A DNA stretch of 64,000 bases, taken from positions 1 through 64,000 of the forward strand of contig DATJNA010000136.1 of the NCBI GenBank assembly GCA_035508435.1. Direction: 5' to 3'. The position numbers and the translations under genes were made by a program. The stretch comes from JASHVB01 sp035508435 (GTDB taxonomy: Bacteria > Pseudomonadota > Alphaproteobacteria > Acetobacterales > Acetobacteraceae). Shown here one piece after another: positions 17,165-26,426 of the stretch. Position 1 is the first letter of the stretch, and each line of letters starts with the position of its first letter. The notes below the pieces were generated by a model. The model was not told the DNA's origin, did no database searches, and saw nothing but the letters and a program-made list of their open reading frames with translations.

Positions 17165-18259
17165 ATGCCATCAACGAAACACGCGCTTTGGGCGGTCTTG
17201 CTGGCGGCCGTCGGTGGATGCGCGATTCAACGGCCGACAGTGACATACACCGTGCCTCAGTCCGGGGTGGAGGATCGGGACGTCCTGGCCTCGGCTGATG
17301 CGGGCGGACAGCTGTTTGATATCCCAACAACGCAGGTGGTGGTGACGACCGCGGCTCGGGCGCAACAAGCGGCGGCTCGGGCGCAACCGGCAGCGGCGGC
17401 GCAGCCCGCGCCGGGCCGGCAGACCGGCAATGGCTCAAACAATACCCACGCCGCACCCGCTCCACAGGGCCAGACCATCACCGTGGGCGCGACGACATAT
17501 ACCATTCAGGTTGTGCCGCAGGAGAGCGGCAACGAATTCCGAGTGGCAGGGCAGAACAGCTTCCTGGCCACAACGCTGATCCAGCTTCAGTACCGGCCCA
17601 GTTCACTGATCCCTTCATCGGTGCAAGTCAGCTTCACCGACCAGACCGTGACCCGCGTGACCGAGATCGGCACCGCGTTGGCCACCATCGCCTCGGCAGC
17701 GGCGCCATTCGTCGCGGCCGCGATCGCTCCGCCGCGCGCGCCAGCCTGTCCCAAGGCCGCGCCGCTCACGGACTTCAAGCTCACCGTGCGATCACCATCC
17801 AGCGCCGGCAGTGCCGTCGACGGTCAACCATGCTGGGTCTACTCTTTGCAGTTCGTTTCTACTTCGAAGCCAACAGGCGCGATAACGCTTGACACCTTCA
17901 AGGCGCAAACCGAACCGCTGCACGTGTTTCCCGTGCCAGCCTGCCGCGATGCGGTCGTGACCCTGTCGCCAAACGCCGCCGTGCCGGATCCGAAGGTGTT
18001 GCCGGTGTCGTTCAAGGTGCGCGTTGCCACGCCAGACTATCTGTACCCTGTGCTGCTGCCGCAGAAGGGGGCGATCAATCTCGATCCGGTCTGCGGCGCC
18101 AGCGTCAGCGACACTCCGGTTAATCCCACCAGCCAGACGCTCGACGCGATCAACGCTGCTCTCACCAAGGCACAGGCGATCGAGAGCTCGCTCGTAGCCA
18201 AGAAGGCCGCTGCGAGTGCTGGCACGGGAACCGGCCACGCGGCGCCAAAGAATCAGTGA
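17165..18259 (+). CDS. Predicted lipoprotein of the protease cassette
   Basis: The 364-residue protein has a lipoprotein signal (KHALWAVLLAAVGGC) with acylation at Cys19, so it should be membrane-anchored. Residues about 60-85 are a low-complexity Ala/Gln/Arg/Pro linker. After it come a predicted beta-rich region (GQTITVGATTYTIQVVPQE), a hydrophobic Ala stretch (IASAAAPFVAAAIAPP) and a long Cys-containing C-terminal domain. I recognise no family. GAGGGG precedes ATG 17165, and the gene sits 65 bases after the subtilase on the same strand. A scaffold, inhibitor or substrate for the two proteases is possible, but this is inference from position only. Confidence 0.65.
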   Translation: MPSTKHALWAVLLAAVGGCAIQRPTVTYTVPQSGVEDRDVLASADAGGQLFDIPTTQVVVTTAARAQQAAARAQPAAAAQPAPGRQTGNGSNNTHAAPAPQGQTITVGATTYTIQVVPQESGNEFRVAGQNSFLATTLIQLQYRPSSLIPSSVQVSFTDQTVTRVTEIGTALATIASAAAPFVAAAIAPPRAPACPKAAPLTDFKLTVRSPSSAGSAVDGQPCWVYSLQFVSTSKPTGAITLDTFKAQTEPLHVFPVPACRDAVVTLSPNAAVPDPKVLPVSFKVRVATPDYLYPVLLPQKGAINLDPVCGASVSDTPVNPTSQTLDAINAALTKAQAIESSLVAKKAAASAGTGTGHAAPKNQ

Positions 18260-18672
18260 TGAACAGGCTAGGCCAGATGGCACCTGTAACCAGTGCCTTG
18301 TCGCGTGCCGCCCATGCACGAAAGCGATGTCTTGCTGGCACGTATTCGGTCTGACGTTGGCGCCGCAGATGGCCCGGTACGCGCTGCCAGTGTGCTTCGG
18401 TGCGAAGCGTAGCAGCTCACCATAGATTATGCAGTTCGCACAAGTTAAGGCTCAGAGCCGGGTTGCCGCCCATGGTATTGAGTCAATTTCACATCCGTGC
18501 CTTGCTCTGTGAAAACTGTGGAATCTGTGGTTAGCCGAATGGCTATCGCTGACTGCCCCGGCGCAGCGGCTCGGCACCGCATCAAGTGGGTCCCTATGGG
18601 TCTGCGCCCGCCATGACGCCTCACATGCCGCGCCTCAACCGGACAGCAGCGACCCAGCGCAGCGACCTCCCT
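18260..18672. other. Intergenic region with an inverted repeat
   Basis: No coding frame is convincing over about 410 bases. TTTCACA at 18487-18493 and TGTGAAA at 18508-18514 form a 7-bp inverted repeat with a 14-base spacer in an AT-richer patch. It could be an operator for the corrinoid transport operon that follows. I looked for a cobalamin riboswitch (B12 box) and did not find one. Confidence 0.3.
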
Positions 18673-19458
18673 ATGGCTGCGACAATCGGGATGCCGGTGC
18701 TGCGACTTGCCTGCCTGATGCTCGCGCTTGGTTTCATCCCGGCGGGTGCCAATGCCGTAGAACATGTGGTCTCGCTCAACCTTTGCAGCGATCAGATGCT
18801 GGTATTGCTGGCGCCGGAGAAGGTGGCGGCGCTGTCGCCGCTGGCGCGCGATCCGGCACTGTCCTTTGTCGCCGCCCAGGCGGCGAGGCTGCCGACGGTG
18901 CGGCCCTCGGCCGAGGCCGTCCTGCGGCTGCATCCCGACCTGGTGCTGGCAGGAGCCTATGGGGCACAGACGACACTGGCGCTGCTGGAGCAAGAGGGCG
19001 TGCCGGTGTGGCGGCTCTCCATGCCGCAGGACTTTGACGCGATCCGTGAGCAAACCCGGCTGGTGGCGGCTCGCCTTGGCGTCCCCGACCGCGCTGCGAC
19101 GCTGATCTCCGGGATGGACGCCACACTTCGCGCCGTGCTTCTGCCCGCGCACCGGGTGACCGCGCTGGCGTGGCAGCCGCGGGGCTACACCGAGGGTCCA
19201 GGCACGTTGATGGATGCGATCCTGCGCGCGGCAGGCCTGACCGATGTCGGCAATGGCCGGCCGGTCGGGCTGGAGGCGCTGCTGCGGCATCCGCCCGATG
19301 TGCTGGTCGTGCCCCCGGATTCTGCGTATCCATCCTTGGCCACCGACCTGCTGGAGAGTCCCGCGACTGGCGACATACCGCGCCGCGTGCTGCCGACGCC
19401 GCTGACCATCTGCGGCGGCCCGTTCACCGCGCACGCGGTGGCCTTGCTGGCACAATGA
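18673..19458 (+). CDS. btuF: Corrinoid ABC transporter substrate-binding protein
   Basis: The 261-residue protein has a signal peptide (VLRLACLMLALGFIPAGANA) and then the class III binding-protein core. VVSLNLCSDQMLVLLAP and VAALSPLARDP are characteristic of BtuF-like vitamin B12 and siderophore binders. It would deliver corrinoid to the BtuCD permease in the periplasm. The start is uncertain because no Shine-Dalgarno site is visible; 18673 gives a good signal peptide, while in-frame ATGs exist at 18586, 18613 and 18625. Its stop overlaps the permease start (ATGA, 19455-19458). Cobalamin is favoured over heme or siderophores because of the riboswitch-controlled receptor at 35 kb. Confidence 0.75.
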   Translation: MAATIGMPVLRLACLMLALGFIPAGANAVEHVVSLNLCSDQMLVLLAPEKVAALSPLARDPALSFVAAQAARLPTVRPSAEAVLRLHPDLVLAGAYGAQTTLALLEQEGVPVWRLSMPQDFDAIREQTRLVAARLGVPDRAATLISGMDATLRAVLLPAHRVTALAWQPRGYTEGPGTLMDAILRAAGLTDVGNGRPVGLEALLRHPPDVLVVPPDSAYPSLATDLLESPATGDIPRRVLPTPLTICGGPFTAHAVALLAQ

Positions 19459-20447
19459 GCCGGGCAGCAATGCCACGAACATCGGAACCGGGAACGATCG
19501 CGCATCCGGTCATCGGCCTCGCCGCGCTTGTAGCCATCCTGTTGGTGCTGTCGCTGCTCGTCGGTGACGGCATTCTCGCCCTGCCGGACCAGCTTATCCT
19601 GATCCAGATTCGGCTGCCGCGAACCTTGCTGGCAGTGCTGGTAGGAGGCGGGCTGGGGCTCTCCGGCGCGGTCCTGCAAGGAGCGTTGCGCAATCCACTG
19701 GCCGACCCGGGATTGCTCGGCATCACCGGCACCGCGGGGCTTGGCGCGGCGGTCGTGTTCTATTGGGGGCTCGCCGCCCAGTTCGCGCCGGCGTTGCCGC
19801 TGGGTGGACTGGCCGGCGCCGCGATCGGGGCCGGCTTGCTGCTCGCCTTTGCCGGCCGGGCGCCATCGGGCCCGTCACTGATCCTGGCCGGCATCGCCGT
19901 CTCGGCGCTGTCGGCGGCGCTCCTTGCGCTGGCACTGTGCCTGGCGCCGAACCCGTTTGCGCTTGCCGAGATCACCTTCTGGTTGCTCGGCGGACTGAAC
20001 GACCGCTCGCTGGTCCATGTGGCATTGGCTGCGCCACCGATCCTGCTGGGCGTGGCGATTCTGCTACGCCTCGGCCCAGGGCTGGACGCACTCAGCCTGG
20101 GCGAGGAGACCGCCGCCAGCCTCGGCGTCCCGGTGGCGCGAACGCTGCGGCTGGCGGCGGCCGGCACCGCGCTGGCGGCCGGCGGCGGGGCGGCAGTGGC
20201 GGGCGGGATCGGCTTCGTCGGTCTGGTGGTGCCGCATTTGCTGCGACCGCTCCTGGGACAGCGGCCCGCGGCGCTGCTGCCCGCCTCCTTGCTCGCTGGC
20301 GCGGCCCTGCTCCTGGCCGCGGACCTGCTCGTGCGGATCGCCCCGCTGGTTCTGCCCCTGTCGCAGCCGCTGCCGCTGGGAGTGCTCACCGCCTTGCTCG
20401 GCGCGCCGTTCATGGTGGCAATTGCCCGCGGCAAGCCGGCCCCATGA
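19455..20447 (+). CDS. btuC: FecCD/BtuC-family ABC permease
   Basis: The 330-residue protein has about ten hydrophobic segments. It carries family motifs RLPRTLLAVLVGGGLGLSGAVLQ and RNPLADPGLLGITG near the N-terminus, and GFVGLVVPHLLRPLLGQ in the C-terminal half, next to the coupling helix that contacts the ATPase. It forms the membrane channel of the importer. It overlaps btuF by four bases upstream and the ATPase gene by four bases downstream, so the operon is tightly coupled. Confidence 0.85.
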   Translation: MSRAAMPRTSEPGTIAHPVIGLAALVAILLVLSLLVGDGILALPDQLILIQIRLPRTLLAVLVGGGLGLSGAVLQGALRNPLADPGLLGITGTAGLGAAVVFYWGLAAQFAPALPLGGLAGAAIGAGLLLAFAGRAPSGPSLILAGIAVSALSAALLALALCLAPNPFALAEITFWLLGGLNDRSLVHVALAAPPILLGVAILLRLGPGLDALSLGEETAASLGVPVARTLRLAAAGTALAAGGGAAVAGGIGFVGLVVPHLLRPLLGQRPAALLPASLLAGAALLLAADLLVRIAPLVLPLSQPLPLGVLTALLGAPFMVAIARGKPAP

Positions 20448-21181
20448 ATACGTCCCGGAGGCAATCGACGATGATCCCGGCCAACGGCGGTGAGGTATCG
20501 GTGCCTCCCATCAGCCTCAACCACCGGCGGGTACTGCACGCGACCACCCTGTCCCTGCGCCCCGGCGAATTGCTGGCCATCTGCGGCCCGAACGGCGCCG
20601 GCAAGACCACTTTGTTGCGCGCCCTTGCCGGATTGCTCCCAGGCACATCGCCGCGCGATCCGCGCCGCGTCGCTTACCTGCCGCAGGGGGCACGCTCCGC
20701 CTGGGCCCTGACGGTCTGGCAGGTTGCCATGCTGGGCCGCATCCCGCATTGCGATGCCGCCCTCGCCCCGGTAACACGCGCGTTGCAGAACTGCGATATC
20801 CTGCCGTTGCGCGACCGCCGCGTGGATCGCATCTCCGGGGGGGAGGCGCGCCGCGCTATGCTGGCCCGCGCCTTCGCCACGGAGCCTGACTTGTTCCTGC
20901 TGGACGAACCGACTGCCGACCTGGACCCCGCCGCAGCGCAGTCGATCATGCGGTTGCTGCGCCGGACCGCGGATGCCGGGCGCGGCGTGGTGGTGGTGCA
21001 GCATGCGGCGGACCTCGCGATTCGCCACGCCCACCGCATCATCGTCCTGGACGCCGGCCGCATCGCCGCCGACCTGCCGGCCCGCGACGCCCTGCCGGCG
21101 CTCGCCGCCGCTTTTGGCCTGCCGTTCGGCCTCGATCCCGAGCCACGGCTGCTGCCTGCCGATGACGACCCTCCGCATTGA
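20444..21181 (+). CDS. btuD: Corrinoid ABC transporter ATP-binding protein
   Basis: The 245-residue ATPase has Walker A GPNGAGKTT, signature ISGGEARRAMLARA (GGEA in place of the common GGQR), Walker B LFLLDEPTADLD and an H-loop His in VVVVQHAAD. It powers the BtuC channel. It starts inside the permease stop (ATGA) and its last 20 bases overlap the TonB gene. It is slightly shorter than FecE-type ATPases and begins with a polar 20-residue lead before the ABC fold. Confidence 0.82.
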   Translation: MNTSRRQSTMIPANGGEVSVPPISLNHRRVLHATTLSLRPGELLAICGPNGAGKTTLLRALAGLLPGTSPRDPRRVAYLPQGARSAWALTVWQVAMLGRIPHCDAALAPVTRALQNCDILPLRDRRVDRISGGEARRAMLARAFATEPDLFLLDEPTADLDPAAAQSIMRLLRRTADAGRGVVVVQHAADLAIRHAHRIIVLDAGRIAADLPARDALPALAAAFGLPFGLDPEPRLLPADDDPPH

Positions 21182-22190
21182 TCCATTGCTCGATGCCCCG
21201 CCGCGACGGCGGCCGGCGCGCACCTGGACGTGGATCGGTGGCGCGTTCCTCCTGTCGTTGGCAGCGCACACCGCGTTGATCGGTGCGGGTGTGGTTTTGG
21301 TAGGTTATCGCAAGCCAATCGTGCTGATGCCGCTGGAGATTCCCGCGACGATTCAACTCGAGATGTCGCCGCCCGGCGGGGCGACGCCACCCGCCGCCAA
21401 ACCACAACCTGCCACACCGCCATCGCCAGAACCGGTTGCGCAGGCAGCCACCGCGCCGACATCGAAGCCGATGGCGCAGGCAGCGACCCCGCGACCACCC
21501 AAGCCGGCGACGCACTCGGCCACCTCGACACCAGCGAAGGCGACGGCACAGGCAGCCGCCCCGCCACCAGCAAATCTTACAGCGGAGGCGGGGGGTGCCC
21601 AGGCCCCCGCTGCACCACCCAGTCCGGTCGCGGCGCAACTCAGCGCGCCGCAGGCCTCCGAGACTCGAAACTCTCATGCGGCTCAACCACACCCGTTGGA
21701 GCCGAAGTCGGCTGCGGCGGCTTCACCACCCGCCCAAGCCACGCCGCAGCCTGAAGCGACCATAGCGAAGGCGGCACAACCGCAGACGCCGACCGCACGT
21801 CCGCCGCCACCCCCGCCGGCGCCGCCAGAGCAAGCAGCGGGGGACAGCAAGCTGACCTTCGATTTCGCATCGGTGGAAAGCGATACCAATGCGTTGGTAA
21901 CCGGCGATCTGCTGGTACCGCCGAAGCCCGACGCAAAGTACCATAACCGCAAGCCCAGCTACCCGCTCGATGCCGCGTGGCGCGGCGAGCAAGGGACGGT
22001 CGTGTTGCTGATCCATGTGACCCCGGACGGCCTGGTCAGCGGCGTGGATGTGCTGCGCAGTTCTGGCTTCGGCGAACTGGATCATGCCGCGGAAGATGCC
22101 GTGCTGACATGGCATTTCCTGCCCTCGGTGAGGGCCGGTCAGGCAGTGCCCGCCGCCATGCGCATGGGATTCGTGTTCGGCCTGGATTAG
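21162..22190 (+). CDS. TonB-family energy transducer
   Basis: The 342-residue protein has the TonB plan. One N-terminal membrane anchor lies around residues 27-45 (LLSLAAHTALIGAGVVLVG). A long periplasmic Pro/Ala/Lys spacer runs over residues 70-215. The C-terminal domain has YPLDAAWRGEQGTVVLLIHV, DVLRSSGFGELD and a terminal aromatic-hydrophobic strand. Translational coupling to the ABC genes suggests that it energises the outer-membrane receptor for the same substrate, most likely the BtuB-like receptor at 35-37 kb. ExbB and ExbD are not in the window. Confidence 0.85.
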   Translation: MTTLRIDPLLDAPPRRRPARTWTWIGGAFLLSLAAHTALIGAGVVLVGYRKPIVLMPLEIPATIQLEMSPPGGATPPAAKPQPATPPSPEPVAQAATAPTSKPMAQAATPRPPKPATHSATSTPAKATAQAAAPPPANLTAEAGGAQAPAAPPSPVAAQLSAPQASETRNSHAAQPHPLEPKSAAAASPPAQATPQPEATIAKAAQPQTPTARPPPPPPAPPEQAAGDSKLTFDFASVESDTNALVTGDLLVPPKPDAKYHNRKPSYPLDAAWRGEQGTVVLLIHVTPDGLVSGVDVLRSSGFGELDHAAEDAVLTWHFLPSVRAGQAVPAAMRMGFVFGLD

Positions 22191-22214
22191 CCGGGTGATG
22201 AACGATACGCGGGG

Positions 22215-23114
22215 TCAATCTCGCGCCGCGCCGGCCAGTGCTTGCATCAGTTCCTCGAGCCCGACCCGCAGTCCCCGGTCCCGGACTTTGTCTCGCCGCA
22301 GCACCACCGCGAGCGACCGTGACGCCGCCGGCTGCAAGCCCCGCACCGCCATCCCGTCCGCGACCGCGGGCAACGCGCCGCTCGGCAGAACTGTGGCACC
22401 GAGGCCGCTCTCCGCGAGGATCTTGATGGCCTCGACACTGCCGAGTTCCATGATCGGCCGCGGCGCCAGACCGGCGCGGCGAAACCAGGTATCCACCAAC
22501 CCGCGCGTTGCCCCGCCGCTCTCGTAAAGAATCAGCGGCAACGCGGCGAGCTGGGCCGGGCGCAGCGCTTCCCCGGCGGGCAGCATCGCGGCCGGCCCAT
22601 AGGCCACCAGCGGCTCCGACAGCGGTCGCTGCGCCTCGAGTGCCCGGTCCAGCCGCCCGGTCAGCGTCACCAGGGCAAGATCCAGTTCGCCCGCCAGCAG
22701 CCGCAGCAGAATGTCCGGCGTGTTGCCGGTGGCAATGATGATCTCCAGCCCCGGCATTCGCTGTTTCATCCGCGCCAGCACCGGCGGCAGCAAATGGATG
22801 CAGGCAGTGGCACCCGTGCCGAGGCGCAGTTTCCCGGCCTCACCATCCTGAAAGGCGGCCGCGGCCCCGAGCAAGTCGTCCATCGCCGCCTTCACCCGCC
22901 GCGCCTGGGCCAGCACGGCCTCGCCCGCCGCGGTGGGCCGGATGCGGCCCGCGCCGCGCTGCAGCAGCCTCGCCGACAGCGCTCGTTCCAGCTCCTTTAC
23001 CTGTTGGCTGGCCGCCGGCTGAGTAATCTGCAGCGCGCGCGCCGCGGCTGACAGGCTGCCGGTCTCTACCGCGGCGACGAAGCTTTGCAATTGGCGAAAG
23101 GTCGGGGCACGCAT
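22215..23114 (-). CDS. LysR-family transcriptional regulator
   Basis: The 299-residue protein has the winged helix-turn-helix at residues 5-65 (FRQLQSFVAAVETGSLSAAA, then ITQPAASQQVKELE) and a C-terminal effector domain of the usual length. It is divergent from an MFS transporter gene with about 215 bases between the starts, a standard arrangement for a LysR regulator and its target. The inducer is unknown. Its 3' end lies 24 bases from the convergent tonB gene. Confidence 0.88.
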   Translation of the reverse strand: MRAPTFRQLQSFVAAVETGSLSAAARALQITQPAASQQVKELERALSARLLQRGAGRIRPTAAGEAVLAQARRVKAAMDDLLGAAAAFQDGEAGKLRLGTGATACIHLLPPVLARMKQRMPGLEIIIATGNTPDILLRLLAGELDLALVTLTGRLDRALEAQRPLSEPLVAYGPAAMLPAGEALRPAQLAALPLILYESGGATRGLVDTWFRRAGLAPRPIMELGSVEAIKILAESGLGATVLPSGALPAVADGMAVRGLQPAASRSLAVVLRRDKVRDRGLRVGLEELMQALAGAARD

Positions 23115-23329
23115 AGGTCAAACTTATGCCGATGCACGACATTGCAAAAATATTCTTTAAGGTGCGACGGGGTGGTGCCAGCCTGTGGTCATGCAATCGT
23201 CACAGATGACCCCGTGCCCGGACCGGGTCGCGATCCATCCAGCGGCCGACACGGGCACGGCGCCGGCGATCGGCCAACACCACATCCGGCACGCCGGCGC
23301 GCGCTGCGAGACAGCCACGCAGCCGGACC

Positions 23330-24625
23330 ATGCAGATGGCTGACTCCCTGGCCGCGCGGTCGCGACTGACCGTCGTCACGGTGATGGGGATCGGTCAGGT
23401 GCTGGTATGGGGCTCCTCCTACTACCTGCCGGCGGTGCTGGCGCAGCCGATCGCGGACCGGACGGGCTGGCCGCTCTCCTGGGTGATCGGGGCGTTGTCG
23501 TTGGCGTTGCTGGTATCGGGGCTGGTGTCGCCCAAGGTGGGCGCGCTGATCGAGCGCCATGGCGGGCGGCCGATCCTGATGGCAAGCGCCGCGCTGATGG
23601 CGGTGGGACTCGCCACTCTGGCGATGGCGCCCGACTTGGCAGTGTTCACTCTGGGCTGGTTGGTGCTCGGTGGGGCGATGGGCACGGGACTCTACGATCC
23701 GGCCTTCGCCGCGCTGGGACGGCTGTATGGCAACGGCGCGCGTGCCGCCATCACGTCACTGACCCTGATTGGCGGCTTCGCCAGCACGGCATGCTGGCCA
23801 CTGAGCGCGGTGTTGCTGGAGCGTTTCGGCTGGCGTGGCACTTGCCTGGCCTATGCCACGATCAACCTGCTGGTGGTGCTGCCACTCTATCGTTTCGGTT
23901 TGCCGGCCGAGGCGCCGTCGGTTCGGGTTGCCGCGCCGCGCCGCGCCGCGCTACCGGCCGGCGACGCCGGACGAGGCCACGCCGGACGAGGCCACGCCGG
24001 ACGAGGCGACGGCGGGGCAATGGCTCCGGCCGCGCCGGTCATGCGCGGCGACGCACGCTATCGGCTGCTGTTTTTCCTCGTCGCTGTGACGATGACGCTG
24101 TCGTCGATCATCGCCGCGGTGGTCTCGGTGCATTTGCTGACTATCCTCCAGCAGCGCGGCGTGGCGCTGGGAACCGCGGTGGCGTTGGGCGCCGTGGTGG
24201 GGCCGTGCCAGGTCGGCGCCCGGCTGATCGATCTGCTGGCGGGACAGCGCACCCATCCGGTGTGGGAGGGATTGCTCTCGGCGGTTTTCGTGTCACTGGG
24301 GCTCGGCCTGCTGCTGGCGCAGCGCGACGCGGTGCTGGTGGGACTGGTAGTGTATGGCGGCGGGATCGGTCTGCGTTCGATCGTGCGCGGCACACTGCCG
24401 TTGGCCTTGTTTGGACCGGTGGGATATCCGAGCCTGGTTGGGCGGCTCGCTCTGCCGATGTTGCTGGGCCAGGCCGCGGCGCCCTCCGCGGGCGCCGTGT
24501 TGTTGGAGCATTTCGGCGGCCGTAGCGTGGTGACGGCGCTGCTGTGGACGGCGCTGGCCACGTTGGTGCTGAGCGCCATGCTGGTGTCATTCGCGCGACA
24601 GCCGCAAGTTCGCTCAGCGGGATGA
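23330..24625 (+). CDS. MFS transporter controlled by the divergent LysR gene
   Basis: The 431-residue protein has twelve hydrophobic segments and begins MGIGQVLVWGSSYYLPAVLAQP in helix 1, a pattern common in MFS permeases of proteobacteria without assigned substrate. SPKVGALIERHGGRP after helix 2 matches motif A. The central cytoplasmic loop has a Gly/Arg/His repeat (GRGHAGRGHAGRGDGG) encoded by three 15-bp tandem units. An in-frame ATG at 23336 is an alternative start; neither has a strong Shine-Dalgarno site. Regulation by the divergent LysR protein is inferred from the arrangement. Confidence 0.82.
   Translation: MQMADSLAARSRLTVVTVMGIGQVLVWGSSYYLPAVLAQPIADRTGWPLSWVIGALSLALLVSGLVSPKVGALIERHGGRPILMASAALMAVGLATLAMAPDLAVFTLGWLVLGGAMGTGLYDPAFAALGRLYGNGARAAITSLTLIGGFASTACWPLSAVLLERFGWRGTCLAYATINLLVVLPLYRFGLPAEAPSVRVAAPRRAALPAGDAGRGHAGRGHAGRGDGGAMAPAAPVMRGDARYRLLFFLVAVTMTLSSIIAAVVSVHLLTILQQRGVALGTAVALGAVVGPCQVGARLIDLLAGQRTHPVWEGLLSAVFVSLGLGLLLAQRDAVLVGLVVYGGGIGLRSIVRGTLPLALFGPVGYPSLVGRLALPMLLGQAAAPSAGAVLLEHFGGRSVVTALLWTALATLVLSAMLVSFARQPQVRSAG
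23964..24008 (+). repeat. Three in-frame 15-bp tandem repeats in the MFS loop
   Basis: The unit ACGCCGGACGAGGCC occurs three times head to tail; the last copy has one change at its end. Each unit encodes a five-residue AGRGH-type step in the central cytoplasmic loop of the transporter, so copy changes would not shift the frame. Confidence 0.8.
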
Positions 24626-24839
24626 GGCCGGAGGCCGCACCTGCCGGACAGTGCACCCTCAACGCGCCGATGCTCGGCGGCGGCGGGTCGCCGTGGAAGT
24701 CGGCACGCCCCCTCGTCGTCACCTGAACGGCCGCGAGCAAGCGCAAAGTTAGCGCAGCCCCGATGTGCCCGTGCCGCTGACTGTGCCCTGGTAGCCGGCG
24801 TGCTAACATCGCGCGATCCAAAATGGGAGGCACCGATCC

Positions 24840-25598
24840 ATGGCATTCGACGAGCAGGAGACGGTCGAAGCCTTCTGGCAGGCGCGCCAGGCGGGGGAGT
24901 ATTTCCCGCAGCAATGGTTCGATCGGCTGAGCCTCGATCAGGCCTATCGTGTGCAGCTCGGGCTGATCGCCCGCCGCGTCGCCGCCGGCGAGCGCCACAT
25001 CGGCTGGAAGGTCGGCCTCACCGCCACGGCGATCCAGGAGCAATTCGGATTTCATGAGCCGGTGTTCGGCTGCGTGCTGGAGCATGTGGCGTCGGGGTAC
25101 GTGTTTCCGGCGGGCTCACTGATCCAGCCGGGATTCGAGAGCGAGTTGTGCATGCGCCTCGCGCGCGACCTGCCGCCCGGCGCGGATCTCGCCGCCGCCC
25201 GCGAAGCGGTCGGAGCGGTTCATCCCGCACTTGAGATCATCGAAACACGCGGTCCATTCACCGCCCAGATCGCGCTCGCGCTCGCCGACAACGCGCAGCA
25301 GAAGACTTGCGTGCTCGGCCCGCCTGTGCCGCTGCCGGCCGCGCCCGAGAGCGTCGCCTGCACGGTGCGGATCAATGACGCCGTGGTCGCCGCCGGCACG
25401 GGCGACGCCGTGCTGGGCAATCCGCTCAACTCGCTGGTCTGGCTGGCGACCAGGCTCGCGGATTACGGGCGTGGGTTGCGCGCCGGCGACGTGATCATGA
25501 CCGGCTCCTTCACCCGGCAGTTCCCGATTGCCGCCGGAGACCGTATCCGCGTGGAGTTCGCCGATGTGGGAGTCGTAGAAGCCGTGATGGAGAGATAA
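24840..25598 (+). CDS. 2-keto-4-pentenoate hydratase / FAH-family protein
   Basis: The 252-residue protein resembles MhpD/DmpE/XylJ hydratases of aromatic meta-cleavage pathways: IGWKVGLTA near residue 60, FESELCMRLARDLP around residues 100-112, and GNPLNSLVWLA and RAGDVIMTGSFTR near the C-terminus. The FAH-type metal-binding Glu residues are plausible in FESEL and LEIIE. Known relatives add water to 2-hydroxypenta-2,4-dienoate or decarboxylate 4-oxalocrotonate. GGGAGG precedes the ATG at a good distance. No other meta-cleavage gene is adjacent, so the exact substrate is open. Confidence 0.8.
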   Translation: MAFDEQETVEAFWQARQAGEYFPQQWFDRLSLDQAYRVQLGLIARRVAAGERHIGWKVGLTATAIQEQFGFHEPVFGCVLEHVASGYVFPAGSLIQPGFESELCMRLARDLPPGADLAAAREAVGAVHPALEIIETRGPFTAQIALALADNAQQKTCVLGPPVPLPAAPESVACTVRINDAVVAAGTGDAVLGNPLNSLVWLATRLADYGRGLRAGDVIMTGSFTRQFPIAAGDRIRVEFADVGVVEAVMER

Positions 25599-25739
25599 CG
25601 CCGCCGCTTCCGGCCCATGGTACGTTGCGGCGGCCACACGCCGGCGATCACCGGCAGGCATGTCATCGGCGCGTCGATGCGCGATCTTGCGCCGGTGACT
25701 GTGCGTACCGCGAATCCGGGTGGTGCGAAGACCCCGGGG

Positions 25740-26186
25740 TCAGCCCGGCGGCGCGGCAACCATCAATTGATGCTGGTTCGCAACCTCGACCAGCCTCGGG
25801 ATGTCCGGCGCCTCGGGCGAGATCGCACGATCAACATCGGTGAAGAAATGCGACGCCGCCTCACGCGAGGTCATCGAGATCATCTCCCCGCCGCCCGCAC
25901 CGAAACGGAACCAATGCATCGTGCCGGCAGGCAGGTGCACCAGGGTGCCCGGTTCGGCGATCATGTCCTTCTCGCCGACGCCGAATGCGATGTTGCCGCT
26001 CACCACGTAGAAGGACTCGTCCCACGGATGGCAGTGCGGCGGAGGTCCGCTGCCTTCCGGTCCCGCCTGCCGGAAGATTTCGTAGCTGCCGGTCCGGGAG
26101 CCTGGCGCGAGCACTGTGATTTGCTCGCCGACGACGTTGAGCGGGGCCGGCCTGGTCGCGGGAGTCACGACAAATGGTTCGGGCAT
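25740..26186 (-). CDS. Small cupin-domain protein
   Basis: The 148-residue protein is a single cupin. Motif 1 is PHCHPWDESFYVVSGNIAFGVG with two His and a Glu as metal ligands. Motif 2 is PAGTMHWFRFG with the third His. Such proteins range from dioxygenases to sugar-binding or storage proteins. AGGGGG lies six bases before ATG 26186, so this start is chosen over the longer frame beginning at 26291. It is convergent with the hydratase gene at 24840, with a 141-base gap. The substrate is unknown. Confidence 0.8.
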   Translation of the reverse strand: MPEPFVVTPATRPAPLNVVGEQITVLAPGSRTGSYEIFRQAGPEGSGPPPHCHPWDESFYVVSGNIAFGVGEKDMIAEPGTLVHLPAGTMHWFRFGAGGGEMISMTSREAASHFFTDVDRAISPEAPDIPRLVEVANQHQLMVAAPPG

Positions 26187-26351
26187 GGAGGTCCCCCTGT
26201 ATTTGGCTTGGAGTATTTCGCTTCGAGTACTCGGTGGATTTTGCCGAACGGACGGCGCCGCGGCCCGTGGCAATGTCGCGTAGTCGGACACTCGCCTGAC
26301 GGTCGTTGCCTGGCCGCACTCTACGCAGCCATGCCCTCCGGCGCAACAACA

Positions 26352-26426
26352 GCCTCGATGACAACGGCCTCGATGACAACGGCCTCGATGGCAACGGCCT
26401 CGATGGCAACGGCATCAAAGACGTAA
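26352..26426. repeat. 15-bp minisatellite, four copies plus a degenerate fifth
   Basis: The unit GCCTCGATGACAACG repeats from 26352 to 26411. The third and fourth copies have ACAACG changed to GCAACG, and a diverged fifth unit follows. The 15-base period keeps a frame open, but no gene is supported here. It lies in the 335-base gap between the cupin gene and the Kef-type gene. Confidence 0.8.
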
